Shown here in pieces: positions 56,701 to 64,000 of a DNA stretch of 64,000 nt (position 1 is its first letter; each line of letters starts with the position of its first letter). The notes under the pieces were generated by a model. The model saw only the letters and a program-made list of their open reading frames with translations, did no database searches and was not told the DNA's origin. Source of the stretch: Branchiostoma belcheri (lineage: Eukaryota; Chordata; Leptocardii; Amphioxiformes; Branchiostomatidae); NCBI RefSeq assembly GCF_001625305.1, contig NW_017803923.1:87945-151944 (forward strand), written 5' to 3'. The position numbers were made by a program, and so were the translations under genes.

Positions 56701-59700
56701 TGCATCCTTTCAGTGACCTTTGCACATATATTGGTTAAACATATTAAGACGTTTACTTTGGCATGGATAAGTGTTAAGAAATTCCAGCTCATTATCAAAA
56801 TTTATGCAAACATAGGATGAGGCTTGCAGGCATGAACATGGGGTTGACCTTTGACGTCATATGATTGTAAAATTGTCAAACCTCTTAAAATCTGATAAAA
56901 TAATTCCTGAGGTTGAGGTCACTTGGTAAAAAGCATAATATTAAAGAAACAATGCTTCCTTGAAGACATATTGAGGACATCCGAACAATTTCGTGTGTAG
57001 GAAAGTGCAAATACATGGCTGGAGTCCGTTTGGACCCCAGACCGTCTTACATCAGACTTCTGTTGTTATTTTTACAAATTTGTGCCGATCTAAAAAAAAA
57101 ATTAGGAGAACTTGTAGAAGAGGTTTACTGACAAAGTCACGGGATGAATTTTTTTAGAATATAAAAAATTCAAATAGCACATGGGAAAATACGTCTGGGG
57201 TCCAAATGGACCCCGTTCGGGTGTTTGAGGGTTAAAGAAGCATTATTAATATCCTAATTGAATAAATGCTTATACCAAGGTAGAGGATGACTCGTGTTAC
57301 AAATCTGCTTTATCTTCTTTAATATTTCGAATTAATACAATAGCCCATGTTAGTACCACCAGTAGTGACAATTTCTTAAACATTATTAATCAAAAAGTTT
57401 TAGGTATTTATGTTAAATTCTTTTTAACATCCTTTCTAACATCAATGCTAATGTAATCATACGACATGTTTGACCATATCATATCATATCTCAGGTGCAA
57501 CATTATTTGTTCTCTTAAAATTTTATAACTACCTTCTTTTTAGAGAAAAGTTCTATTTAAACGTCTTTAATCCGTTTAGATCTTGTTTATAGGCCGTATG
57601 TTGAAACAACTGCATTAAAAAAAAATTAAAAATTGCTGATGTATAAAGTCGGCTACCGTACATGTGTATCTAAGGTGTCATGTTAAGGTCGGCCCTTTCC
57701 AAAAGCTAAATTTGTGACTATAACTTAAACACATATGTGTTAAAATGCTCACGGTCAACGAAATAAATGTCAAAATGACGCTGACAAATGTCACCAAAAT
57801 GGTTGTAATTATATAATCCTACTACCGCGATAGCAGAAACAATTTGCGGAATTGGATAAATTAGTCAAAATATATTTCCCCTCTAGGATAAGCAAAATGA
57901 CTGTTTTACAACCCACGTGTATAGTTACCTCCATGGCATGTCATGGCATTTCAGTTGCGCTTGTCCGTCCGACAGTCCGTCAACAAGATAACTTAAGAAC
58001 GGCAAGGTGGTTTTGTTTCATACTAGGTGCGTTGGTAGGGTGTCACTAAAGCTGGAAATGATGGGATTTGGGGCCCCCTAGTGTTTTCCCTTTGTACTGC
58101 AGCGAAACTTCCCGGATTTTTTTACGTGATTTTGGGCCCCCTAGCAGCTTGTTATGGAACTGCAGGACGGTTTGTTTAAAAATGTTCGAGCGGGGATAAT
58201 CAAAAAATCGTTTGACGGATCGTCAGATTTTTTGTATGTGCGTTGCTTAAGTGATGCTTGACATAATTGAAGTGCAATTATCTAATTTTCATAATTAATG
58301 AGGACATTCTTTAAAACTTCTGTATTTGATATTAGGGCTATAAAACATTTTAGTATGTAATTCAGAACGACAAGAGCATTGGCAGATATTGATTATGTAA
58401 ATAAAGACCTTATTTGTATAATTAATAGAAAATCGGTACAGTTTATGGTTATAACTGGAGATAAATATATGTTAAGATTGTTAACATGTTAACATAATTT
58501 ATTCAAATCAGGACCTCATTTGCACAATTTATGAGGAAACGCTAGAATACCATTAGTTCTTAATATAGCCCTGTCAATGGGTGAAAAAAATATTTATTGA
58601 TATAACATATGCAAATTGTCACATGTAATTGGCATATTCGCAGTAAAAATGTATAATTAGTTAGCTTGGACGACAAACAAGAGTTGGCAAAGGTCGTAAT
58701 TGCATATAACCAACAATATCGTACGTTACGTCGATGAAGGTTAGACATCCAGGTAATATGATACGCCCAAAACAGTTACTCAAGCAACTGAATATGATTT
58801 TGGAAACGGTCAGACGTTTCAGTTAGTATTCACTAGCACCTCGGAGGTGTCTATGTTCGTAAGTTTTGGCTTCGTCTGAAGTGATAATGTTGTCTGTACG
58901 GTGGAGGAGAGTTTTGATTACTGGTATTTTGTGTTCGAAAGGGTGGTGAGAATCAAAGGCCAGGTACTGATCAGTGTGGGTTGGTTTCCTGTACACTTCG
59001 AAACGAAGGTTACCATCTTCCTTTACAATAGTTGTGGTGTCTAGGAAAGGGAGCATGTTGTCATGACTTGGCTCCTGTGTGAACTTGATGTTGTCATCTA
59101 TCTGGTGGATGTGGTCAAATAAATCAGCAGCTACCCTCTTTTTCAATCTGCACCAAGTGTCATCTACAAATCGAAACCAGTTGGCTGGGGGAATGCTTTG
59201 TCCATAATAGCGTACCTTGTCCATGTTAAATGATAAATATTTTACCAGTGTGTTGCATGTTACTAGGTATGTGGATAATTTGTATAAATTTTTTACAAAT
59301 GACCAGGATTGTAAATGTAAGCCATTTACAGGTGGTCATCATCATGCATAAGGTTTACGAAAGCAAAACGTGTCAAGGAGGTATGAGATCGCCGAACTCT
59401 AGTTTGTTTGGTTGTGTTATAATAAAAAAAATTGGTACAATATCCCTCATTTTCGCAATTTTTTTAGTGTTTGGTAAACTTTTTTGTTCCCTGCAGATTA
59501 GTCGCTAAAAACTACCTTGTACTAAAATGTGCGTTTTTTTATATGATCGTGCATTCTTTACAAGATTTGTATGGCTTTCATAATTATGCTTGGGTACCCT
59601 TCTACGAACGCAATATAGACTGAATAATTGTGAAATACTACTGTTGTACATGATTATTAGGTGACATGAGAGTTTCAATTCTTTTACAATCAATATGTAA

Positions 59701-61873
59701 GCAATTTAAATTTTTAAATATAGCTGTGCTAAATTCTTTTTTTCATTCTTCATTTCCCTATAGCCGATGTTTCTCTACCTACCTTTCCAAGCGGTTCATG
59801 GCCCTCTTGAAGCACCAAAGGAGTACATGGAACAATACAAAAGTATAGAAAACACTCTTGTAAGAACGTATGCAGCAATGGTAACAGTTTTGGACGAGGC
59901 AGTTGGTAATGTAACGCGCGCCCTGAAGACCCATGGCTTGTGGGACAACACTGTATTTATCTTTTCGACTGGTGGGTTTTTTTTAACGTACTTGTATATG
60001 AAGCATACTTTTTCTATAAAAATTACCGTTTTATAGTTTCTCTACAATGCTGCTTCTTAGCCGGTATTAAATACGTGTATAATAAAAATGTGCGCGGCAC
60101 TGCCACTGAGCAGTGTGCTTTGTGTTAAATGTGTTCTAATCAAATTCTTGTGATTTCTCTTCTAAGACAATGGGGCGAAGAAAGGTAAGGGTTCTAACTG
60201 GCCACTGAGAGGCTGGAAGAACACCCTGTGGGAGGGAGGAGTACGAGCTGTCGGTTTTGTCAACAGCAACCTGTTGGAGAAAAAGGGAAGAATCAGTGAT
60301 GCTCTTATCCATATCTCTGATTGGTTTCCTACTTTACTTCGCATCTCTAATGGATCTTTGACCGGTACAAAGCCTCTGGATGGATTTGATGTTTGGAATA
60401 CAATAAGGTACCTTAAACCGATTTAAACCAAAGTCATTAAGTACTTGCAATTAGAATGTACATTGAATTGTTAGCAACAATACAGCTATTTTTGCACTTA
60501 AGACTTTATACTATCTATATAGATTATTGTTAGCCGCATTGACAGTAGAAATTTTTTGCCTTTAGATATAGAAACAATACCAAACTCTTCTTTTTAAATG
60601 TCTCATTATTATGTACAGCACTGGAGCACTTTCACCGAGAACAGAAATTCTACATAACATCGATCCACTCAAGGCCTTGTCTTCGTTACAATTTTCTTAC
60701 AAACTGTATAGCGATGTATTTAACACCTCGGTTTATGCCGCTCTTCGGTCTGGAGACTGGAAATTACTGACGGGTTCTCAAGGTTAGTGAGCGTTGCTTA
60801 ACTAATCCTTATGCAGACCGTTGTTCAAATCGGTTCCTTTTGATTTAAGTTGTTTTGGGGGAGGGAGAAAGGGCAATTGGACTAAAAATAGACTCTTGGA
60901 CGTCCAAGCGTATAGTCTTTGTTTTGCATAGCATAAAAGAATACTCTTACTAAAAACACAATTCCATGATCATAGTTTAATAAAGTTTAGTAAATATAAT
61001 AAATAGATAAATAATATAAACAATCTATATAATAAAATTTATTTATTAAATTTGTGTACTTGCAACATGCTAAAGCTGCAGTTCGGAAGCAAATAGCTGG
61101 TTGTTTGGTGGGTAGCTAAATCGCTGTGGGTGGTTAATTTCTTGGGTGCAGGGTTAGCAAATGACTAGCAATTTTTCCCTGGAGGAAAAAAATCACTTAG
61201 TCTGGGTTCCATCCAATTTGCCATCAAATGTTCTCGGGGTTGCCGTTATAGATCGGGTGGCTTTTCCTATGCCTTTCACCACGGGATATGCGAAATCACT
61301 GGGGGTGGTGTAGTTTTCAGTTTAAATATTTTTTTTTCAAATAAGATTTAGCATGATTCTAACATCAATTACAACTAATGCGTATTTATGTCATGTCATA
61401 ATTAGAAATGTATAAAGTGATTTGATGACTGATTAAATTTCATCATTTTGCATCAACGTTAATAATGAGATTCTTAGACGACATTTAAAGCAAATAAACT
61501 TTATACTAGTAATGGAAAGAACAAATATTAAATAATCAAAATAGATCATATTCTGTAGAGTACAAAATATATTAGTATTTTGTCTAAACAAAATCATCTT
61601 CTCTCAGATCGAGGAGGATGGAAACATCAAGGTCCTTCTCACAATATGTTTGACAAGCCGAAAGAGCAACCCGATAAACACATCTGGCTGTTTAATATCC
61701 GCAACGATCCCCAGGAGAAAAACGATTTGTCTGATAGGTATCCTGTCATCGTGCTAGACATGCTGGAGAAGCTATCAGCTTACAACAAGACAGCCGTCCC
61801 TCCGTTTTGGCCCCCTCGTGACCCAAGGGCGAACCCTGCACTGCATGGAGATCTTTGGGGACCATGGATTTGA
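47629..61873 (+). CDS. Arylsulfatase (ARSB / ARSI / ARSJ-like), nine coding exons
   Basis: Exons 47629-47792, 47947-48069, 48316-48406, 50525-50711, 51421-51611, 59764-59971, 60167-60407, 60619-60782 and 61608-61873 join in frame to 1635 nt, 544 residues, near the family's usual 530-600. A hydrophobic stretch at 22-39 after a basic N-terminus is a signal anchor. Catalytic elements are all present: [10 protein letters not shown] (72-81, metal-binding Asp pair), CSPSR (113-117, Cys converted to formylglycine), GKWHLG (166-171), H264 in FQAVHGP, STDNG (D322, N323) and RGWK (K339) before LWEGG. The enzyme hydrolyses sulfate esters of glycosaminoglycans (GalNAc-4-sulfate for ARSB) in the lysosome or secretory pathway. 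Exact substrate is not predictable. An in-frame TAG at 47608 supports the start. Several N-glycosylation sequons (NVS, NGT, NVT, NGS, NTS, NKT). Intron 5 (8.1 kb) is filled with transposable elements. Confidence 0.95.
47947..48069 (+). CDS. Arylsulfatase coding exon 2 (metal-binding DDYG)
   Basis: Acceptor CCATTTTAAG; encodes [20 protein letters not shown] then [20 protein letters not shown]. Donor ATAG|GTAACA, phase 2. Confidence 0.9.
48316..48406 (+). CDS. Arylsulfatase coding exon 3 (formylglycine site CSPSR)
   Basis: Acceptor ATATTATCAAG; encodes [20 protein letters not shown] then [10 protein letters not shown]. Cys113 of CSPSR is the residue converted to formylglycine. Donor CAG|GTAAGG, phase 0. 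Confidence 0.93.
48484..48720. mobile_element. TTAA type 2 relic in arylsulfatase intron 3
   Basis: TTAACCCTATTCTGGCTTTTTTG resembles a type 2 left end. CAATTTTTTAGAGAATGGTG, GTGACGTAGTATGACGT and a TGACA/TCATTC-like stretch match the body. No intact right end. Confidence 0.5.
49445..50190 (+). repeat. Dispersed repeat family R, copy 2 (uninterrupted), with terminal hairpin
   Basis: Starts with the near-palindrome ATGGGTTCACCACACCACGA.. (49458-49494), then a TTCTCC-rich microsatellite, GGTATGGAGGTACAGTGGGC, CAAGCTTTCCTGCTCCAGCA and GCTCCAAAGCAAATATTGGC. It provides the empty-site sequence for the transposon inserted in copy 1. It is in arylsulfatase intron 3. Confidence 0.75.
50525..50711 (+). 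CDS. Arylsulfatase coding exon 4 (GKWHLG)
   Basis: Acceptor TTTGTCCCCAG; encodes [20 protein letters not shown] and later [11 protein letters not shown], the substrate-pocket Lys and His. Ends RGFDRFYG; donor TACG|GTGAGG, phase 1. Confidence 0.93.
51421..51611 (+). CDS. Arylsulfatase coding exon 5
   Basis: Acceptor TTATATACAG; completes [12 protein letters not shown] and encodes [17 protein letters not shown], a conserved ARSB-group segment. Donor AAG|GTAACT, phase 0. Confidence 0.92.
51960..52650 (+). mobile_element. TTAA element type 1, copy C, end-truncated
   Basis: Carries the type 1 body (AGAAGAAATACCCGATTTTT, GTTGCCATGGCAAC at 52166-52179, GATGACGTCATCGG, AAGATGGCGG) and the internal palindrome in mutated form (GTGGTCCGCCCGGACCCC). 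Both CCC/GGG ends are missing. It lies about 60 bp before the complete copy D, head-to-tail. Confidence 0.75.
52707..53693 (+). mobile_element. TTAA-flanked element, type 1, copy D (987 bp)
   Basis: TTAA at 52703-52706 and 53694-53697; ends CCCTCAACAGAACACCT and AGGTGTTCTGTTTAGGG. GGGGTCGGCGCGGACCCC lies near the left end; perfect GGGGTCCGCGCGGACCCC lies at 53493-53510 and 53659-53676. It has GTTGCCATGGCAAC at 53096-53109. The best preserved copy, closest to copy A in sequence and length. It lies in arylsulfatase intron 5. Confidence 0.87.
53735..54530 (+). repeat. Dispersed ATGCAAAT-type repeat, near-complete copy
   Basis: Blocks in order: CCCAATGACAACCTTATCTT, CTCATAAATTATGCAAATGA, GCATGTTCAGATTACGAGAT, GCCGCCAGGAGGCCCAAAAT, CATACACACACACA tract, and AACCTTCTTGGCGAAGGTAA at the end. 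Homologous to the copy that starts about 1.3 kb downstream in the same orientation. Confidence 0.75.
55020..55740 (+). repeat. Dispersed ATGCAAAT-type repeat, near-complete copy in tandem orientation
   Basis: Same block order as the copy at 53735: CCCAATGACAGCCTTATCTT, CTCATAAATTATGCAAATGA, GCATGTCCAGATTGCGAGAT, GCCGCCAGGGGGGCCAAAAT, and AACCTTCTTGGCGAAGGTAA. The CA tract is replaced by CAGACAAACAAACGGACAG. Confidence 0.75.
55880..56400 (-). pseudogene. LINE ORF2 C-terminal fragment
   Basis: The minus strand reads [20 protein letters not shown] then [20 protein letters not shown] and DQLKGP, the post-RT segment that in many LINEs reads WxGHVxRM..RLPK..L...G.R..G....[21 protein letters not shown] and [15 protein letters not shown] follow. 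The RT core is missing. It lies in arylsulfatase intron 5, opposite to the host gene. Confidence 0.7.
56610..57231. mobile_element. TTAA-flanked element, type 3 (622 bp)
   Basis: TTAA at 56606-56609 and 57232-57235. The termini CCCTCAAACACCCGAAC and GTTCGGGTGTTTGAGGG are a perfect 17-bp inverted repeat. Near each end is GGGGTCCAAATGGAYCCC, with a third imperfect one inside (GGAGTCCGTTTGGACCCC). Its interior does not share the X-box/CRE module of types 1 and 2. No coding frame. TTAA duplication with CCC/GGG ends points to piggyBac-like mobilisation. Confidence 0.88.
57236..57889. other. Arylsulfatase intron 5, unassigned
   Basis: AT-rich, no element recognised. Confidence 0.45.
57890..58560. 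repeat. Fragments of the dispersed ATGCAAAT-type repeat family
   Basis: CCGTCCGACAGTCCGTCAAC and GGGCCCCCTAGTGTTTTCCC, then AATTAATGAGGACATTCTTT, GACCTTATTTGTATAATTAA and AGGACCTCATTTGCACAATT are diverged pieces of the family, mostly inverted relative to the copies at 53735 and 55020. Confidence 0.5.
58790..59224 (-). pseudogene. Penelope-like element reverse transcriptase fragment
   Basis: The minus strand reads [16 protein letters not shown] (RT catalytic box VDDT), then [40 protein letters not shown] and [17 protein letters not shown]. This is the motif series downstream of the catalytic core in Penelope-like RTs (F(I/L)D...[10 protein letters not shown]...SHHP). The GIY-YIG domain is not present here, but GAAACGTCTGACCGTTTCC just beyond the frame (minus strand, near 58800-58820) resembles Penelope terminal sequence. 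It lies in arylsulfatase intron 5. Confidence 0.85.
59764..59971 (+). CDS. Arylsulfatase coding exon 6
   Basis: Acceptor CATTTCCCTATAG; encodes [20 protein letters not shown] and [16 protein letters not shown], ending in VFIFSTD split over the junction. Donor ACTG|GTGGGT, phase 1. Confidence 0.92.
60167..60407 (+). CDS. Arylsulfatase coding exon 7 (DNG, WEGG)
   Basis: Acceptor TTCTCTTCTAAG; encodes [20 protein letters not shown] then [11 protein letters not shown] and ISDWFPTLL. Asp322 and Asn323 complete the metal site. Donor AAG|GTACCT, phase 2. Confidence 0.93.
60619..60782 (+). CDS. Arylsulfatase coding exon 8
   Basis: Acceptor TTATGTACAG; encodes [20 protein letters not shown] and [16 protein letters not shown], the conserved PR.E.L.NIDP and IR.GDWKL segments. 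Donor CAAG|GTTAGT, phase 1. Confidence 0.92.
61608..61873 (+). CDS. Arylsulfatase terminal coding exon 9
   Basis: Acceptor CATCTTCTCTCAG; encodes [20 protein letters not shown] and the C-terminal [20 protein letters not shown] then GPWI, followed by TGA. The LFNI..DP.E..DL motif is typical of ARSB-like enzymes. Confidence 0.93.
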
Positions 61874-62433
61874 CTATAAGTACCAATGAAAAAACTAGTT
61901 CATTAGGCTAAGCACGTTTTATCCGTTTATAAATTGAATTCGCCATAAGACATTACATCTGATATGACTGATGGACTTTGCACTGATTGAAAAAAAACTA
62001 CCCATGCAATGATAGTTTGAAATCGTATAAGCTTTTCATCTTTCTCAGATCAGTTTTTGTTAGGTCGTCAGGTTATGATTATCTTTCAAATAGTTTTTAC
62101 CAACATTTTCAAAGTAATCTTTTAACAGTATGAGTATTTTGGAATATACATTTTCCAAAAGGCGTTTACTATTTTCCATTAGTGGAGTAAAAATTTGCAA
62201 GGAAGTATTTTAAATTTGATACTTCCAATGTTTATGATTTCCACACTTTCTTTCAGTTTAGAAATAAACTATCCCAGTGAGTTTGTGACGTTACGTATGT
62301 ATTGTAATTTTCTTGAAAGGCAGAGGAAAGACACATATTATATTATTGGGATTTTCTTTGTGTTGAAACACACATCAGTTGATCCAAATCATGTGGTCCT
62401 CCTTGTTTTTGTTTTTTATTTTAAATATTTTGT
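61874..62433 (+). other. Arylsulfatase 3' flank with candidate polyadenylation signal
   Basis: AATAAA at 62263-62268, about 390 nt past the stop, is a candidate signal. No further coding seen. Confidence 0.4.
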
Positions 62434-62437
62434 TTAA

Positions 62438-63262
62438 CCCTATCTAGACGGGGGGGGGGCTAAAAGTGCCCGCGGCAAATTTGATGTCACATAGCGTCTA
62501 ATCGGCTAGAGCTAGAGCCCCCAAACTTGGTGACTTTTCCTAAAATATTGTTGGCAACAAATCTGTATCAGTGGAATAAGATAATGATTTTTCATGTTGC
62601 CATGGCAACGGGTTTCTGACAGGCATTTTTTGCCAAATTTATTAATTTCCATTTAAACAACAGAATTTTATGGGTTTTATGTCAAGTTACACATTGTTTC
62701 TAATATTAATAACATCTCATATAATTATATGTACATTTTATCATTAAAATGCATAATTTATGCTAATTTGATGACGTCATTGGCCAAAATCCAAGATGGC
62801 GGACCATATCATTAGCTCAGGTAAATACAGCTTATTTTCCTTGAACTTTCATCAATACTCCCATTTCTTTTTACAAAAAAAGGTTTATATGAACGTCTTT
62901 AGTCCGTTTACAATGTATTTTAGGCTTTTTCCTGAAAAAAAAAAAATATTTTTCAAAATTCAAGATTGATGATCCAAGATGGCGGATAGGTAATATATGC
63001 ATGACGTCGTTTTATGACGTCACCGGTGTTGCTATGGGCAACATAACCTACATCCTAATATTCTGTCATAAACACTTTTGGTAAAGCTATGTCGTATACT
63101 GTTTAGTTTTCAGGGAATAACTTATCTAGACGGTTTTGGCCAATAAAATCACATTAATGGCGTCATAATGATGTCATATTACGTCACAACGACAAAAAAA
63201 TTGTACGTATGATAAACTTTCACTAGTACACCATCCTCTGAAAATGTGGTGGTCCTACGATA
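62438..63262 (+). mobile_element. TTAA element, type 2, right end lost
   Basis: TTAA at 62434-62437 followed by CCCTATCTAGACGGGGGGG. The body has GTTGCCATGGCAAC (62596-62609), GATGACGTCATTGGCCAAAA, AAGATGGCGG twice and GTTGCTATGGGCAAC. Similarity stops at CCTACGATATACTGT; the G-rich right end with GTCTAGGTAGGG is missing. Confidence 0.75.
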
Positions 63263-64000
63263 TACTGTAATTCTTGATTTGATAACGGTCACTTAATTAT
63301 AGCGGTTTTAGCGATCACCATTCCACCGCTATAATTTCATTACCGCAACAGTATCTGATCACTTTCGCCCCCCTCCCTCTTGCCACGGCACACACACATA
63401 ATCGTAATCGTACGTCAACAATCACTCTTCATGTCTTGGCCACAACATGCATACAAATTATGTACTAATGAGTCACACAGGAAGAAGCAAAACAGTGATG
63501 TTCTTCTAGAAATAAAACATTTATTATACAGCATAAAGTTTGTCGTCATTCTTTTTACAAATGCAGTGCGTAAACTTACAGTACTCGCCACACACCAGTA
63601 CGAACAAGTGCCGTTACGCTTTGAAATTCTACAGCTTACTAGTACTTACTAGTACTAGTACTAGTCCTTACATGGTACTGTATACTAAAGTAACGTTACA
63701 GTAAATACAATTTCTGGAGATTTGTACAAAAACTACAACGTGTTTATTCAGTATCTTCTCGAAAGAGTGTTGCAAAATCCAGCGTCACCCAAGCGTTCAG
63801 ACAATAACAAACATGATGGCGTCACATGCTACGTAGCTGCAACTCTAGAAGTACAAACTACAAGTCAGAAATTTGTGGAAATGTACGAATGAATTTACTA
63901 GTAATACAGTTCAATGTCAACGTTAGAGAATATCGGACCTTCTGGATGGCGTCCCGGATGCCTGTGCGCATCCGTTCGTGAGTTCTGAGAGGGGGNGGGG
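63263..64000. other. Right edge, unassigned, with short repeats
   Basis: An (ACTAGT)n-like stretch at about 63636-63665 and the start of another type 2 right-end signature at the window edge (CGTTCGTGAGTTCTGAGAGGGGG, with one N). No gene recognised. Confidence 0.45.

Overview
This is a stretch of animal nuclear DNA: AT-rich, intron-rich and packed with transposable elements. It has two assembly gaps (568 N and 20 N) and a single N near the right edge. No bacterial, organellar or CRISPR features were seen. The two spliced genes, the CR1-like, RTE-like, Penelope-like and Ty3-like retroelements, and the dispersed ATGCAAAT-type repeats fit a marine invertebrate deuterostome (amphioxus-like or hemichordate-like). 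That placement is inference; no sequence here proves the species.

Three protein-coding genes can be supported. (1) A C2H2 zinc-finger protein with seven fingers on the minus strand (9398-10111). (2) A Golgi-type carbohydrate sulfotransferase of the CHST8-14 / HNK-1ST family on the plus strand: six coding exons, 19536-32624, 333 residues. (3) A type II arylsulfatase (ARSB/ARSI/ARSJ-like) on the plus strand: nine coding exons, 47629-61873, 544 residues, with the CxPxR formylglycine motif intact. All exon junctions of (2) and (3) were checked for GT/AG ends and reading phase, and both give one continuous frame. The sulfotransferase family adds sulfate to glycans (several members to GalNAc O4) and the sulfatase family removes it, so the linked pair could have opposing activities on related substrates. 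Substrate specificity cannot be read from the sequence.

Layout. 1-9 kb: tandem repeats, a nearly complete CR1-like LINE carrying a precise 940-bp DNA-transposon insertion, a foldback element, and an RTE-like LINE relic split by a 984-bp TTAA-flanked element. 9-10 kb: zinc-finger gene. 10-19 kb: hairpins, a CpG-rich foldback, microsatellites, and a second copy of the 940-bp transposon family. 19.5-32.7 kb: sulfotransferase gene, whose introns hold an inverted pair of Penelope-type pseudo-LTRs with hammerhead-like cores, a LINE endonuclease fragment, a Penelope GIY-YIG fragment, a 1.2-kb TIR transposon and TTAA elements. 33-47 kb: TTAA-element relics, a 4.6-kb TIR element containing an 87-bp minisatellite, LINE and Ty3-type fragments, a 162-bp tandem array broken by a TTAA element and a SINE, and a 151-bp array. 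47.6-61.9 kb: arylsulfatase gene, with more TTAA elements, a LINE fragment and a Penelope RT fragment in its introns. 62-64 kb: another TTAA-family copy.

The most unusual theme is a group of TTAA-flanked, CCCT-ended non-autonomous elements in three end-types. Two end-types carry GGGGTCC-NNNN-GGACCCC palindromes near their ends. Two share an internal module with an RFX X-box-like palindrome, a TGACGTCA motif and an AAGATGGCGG motif. Coordinates of exact insertions (element plus target duplication) are given wherever the empty site could be deduced.
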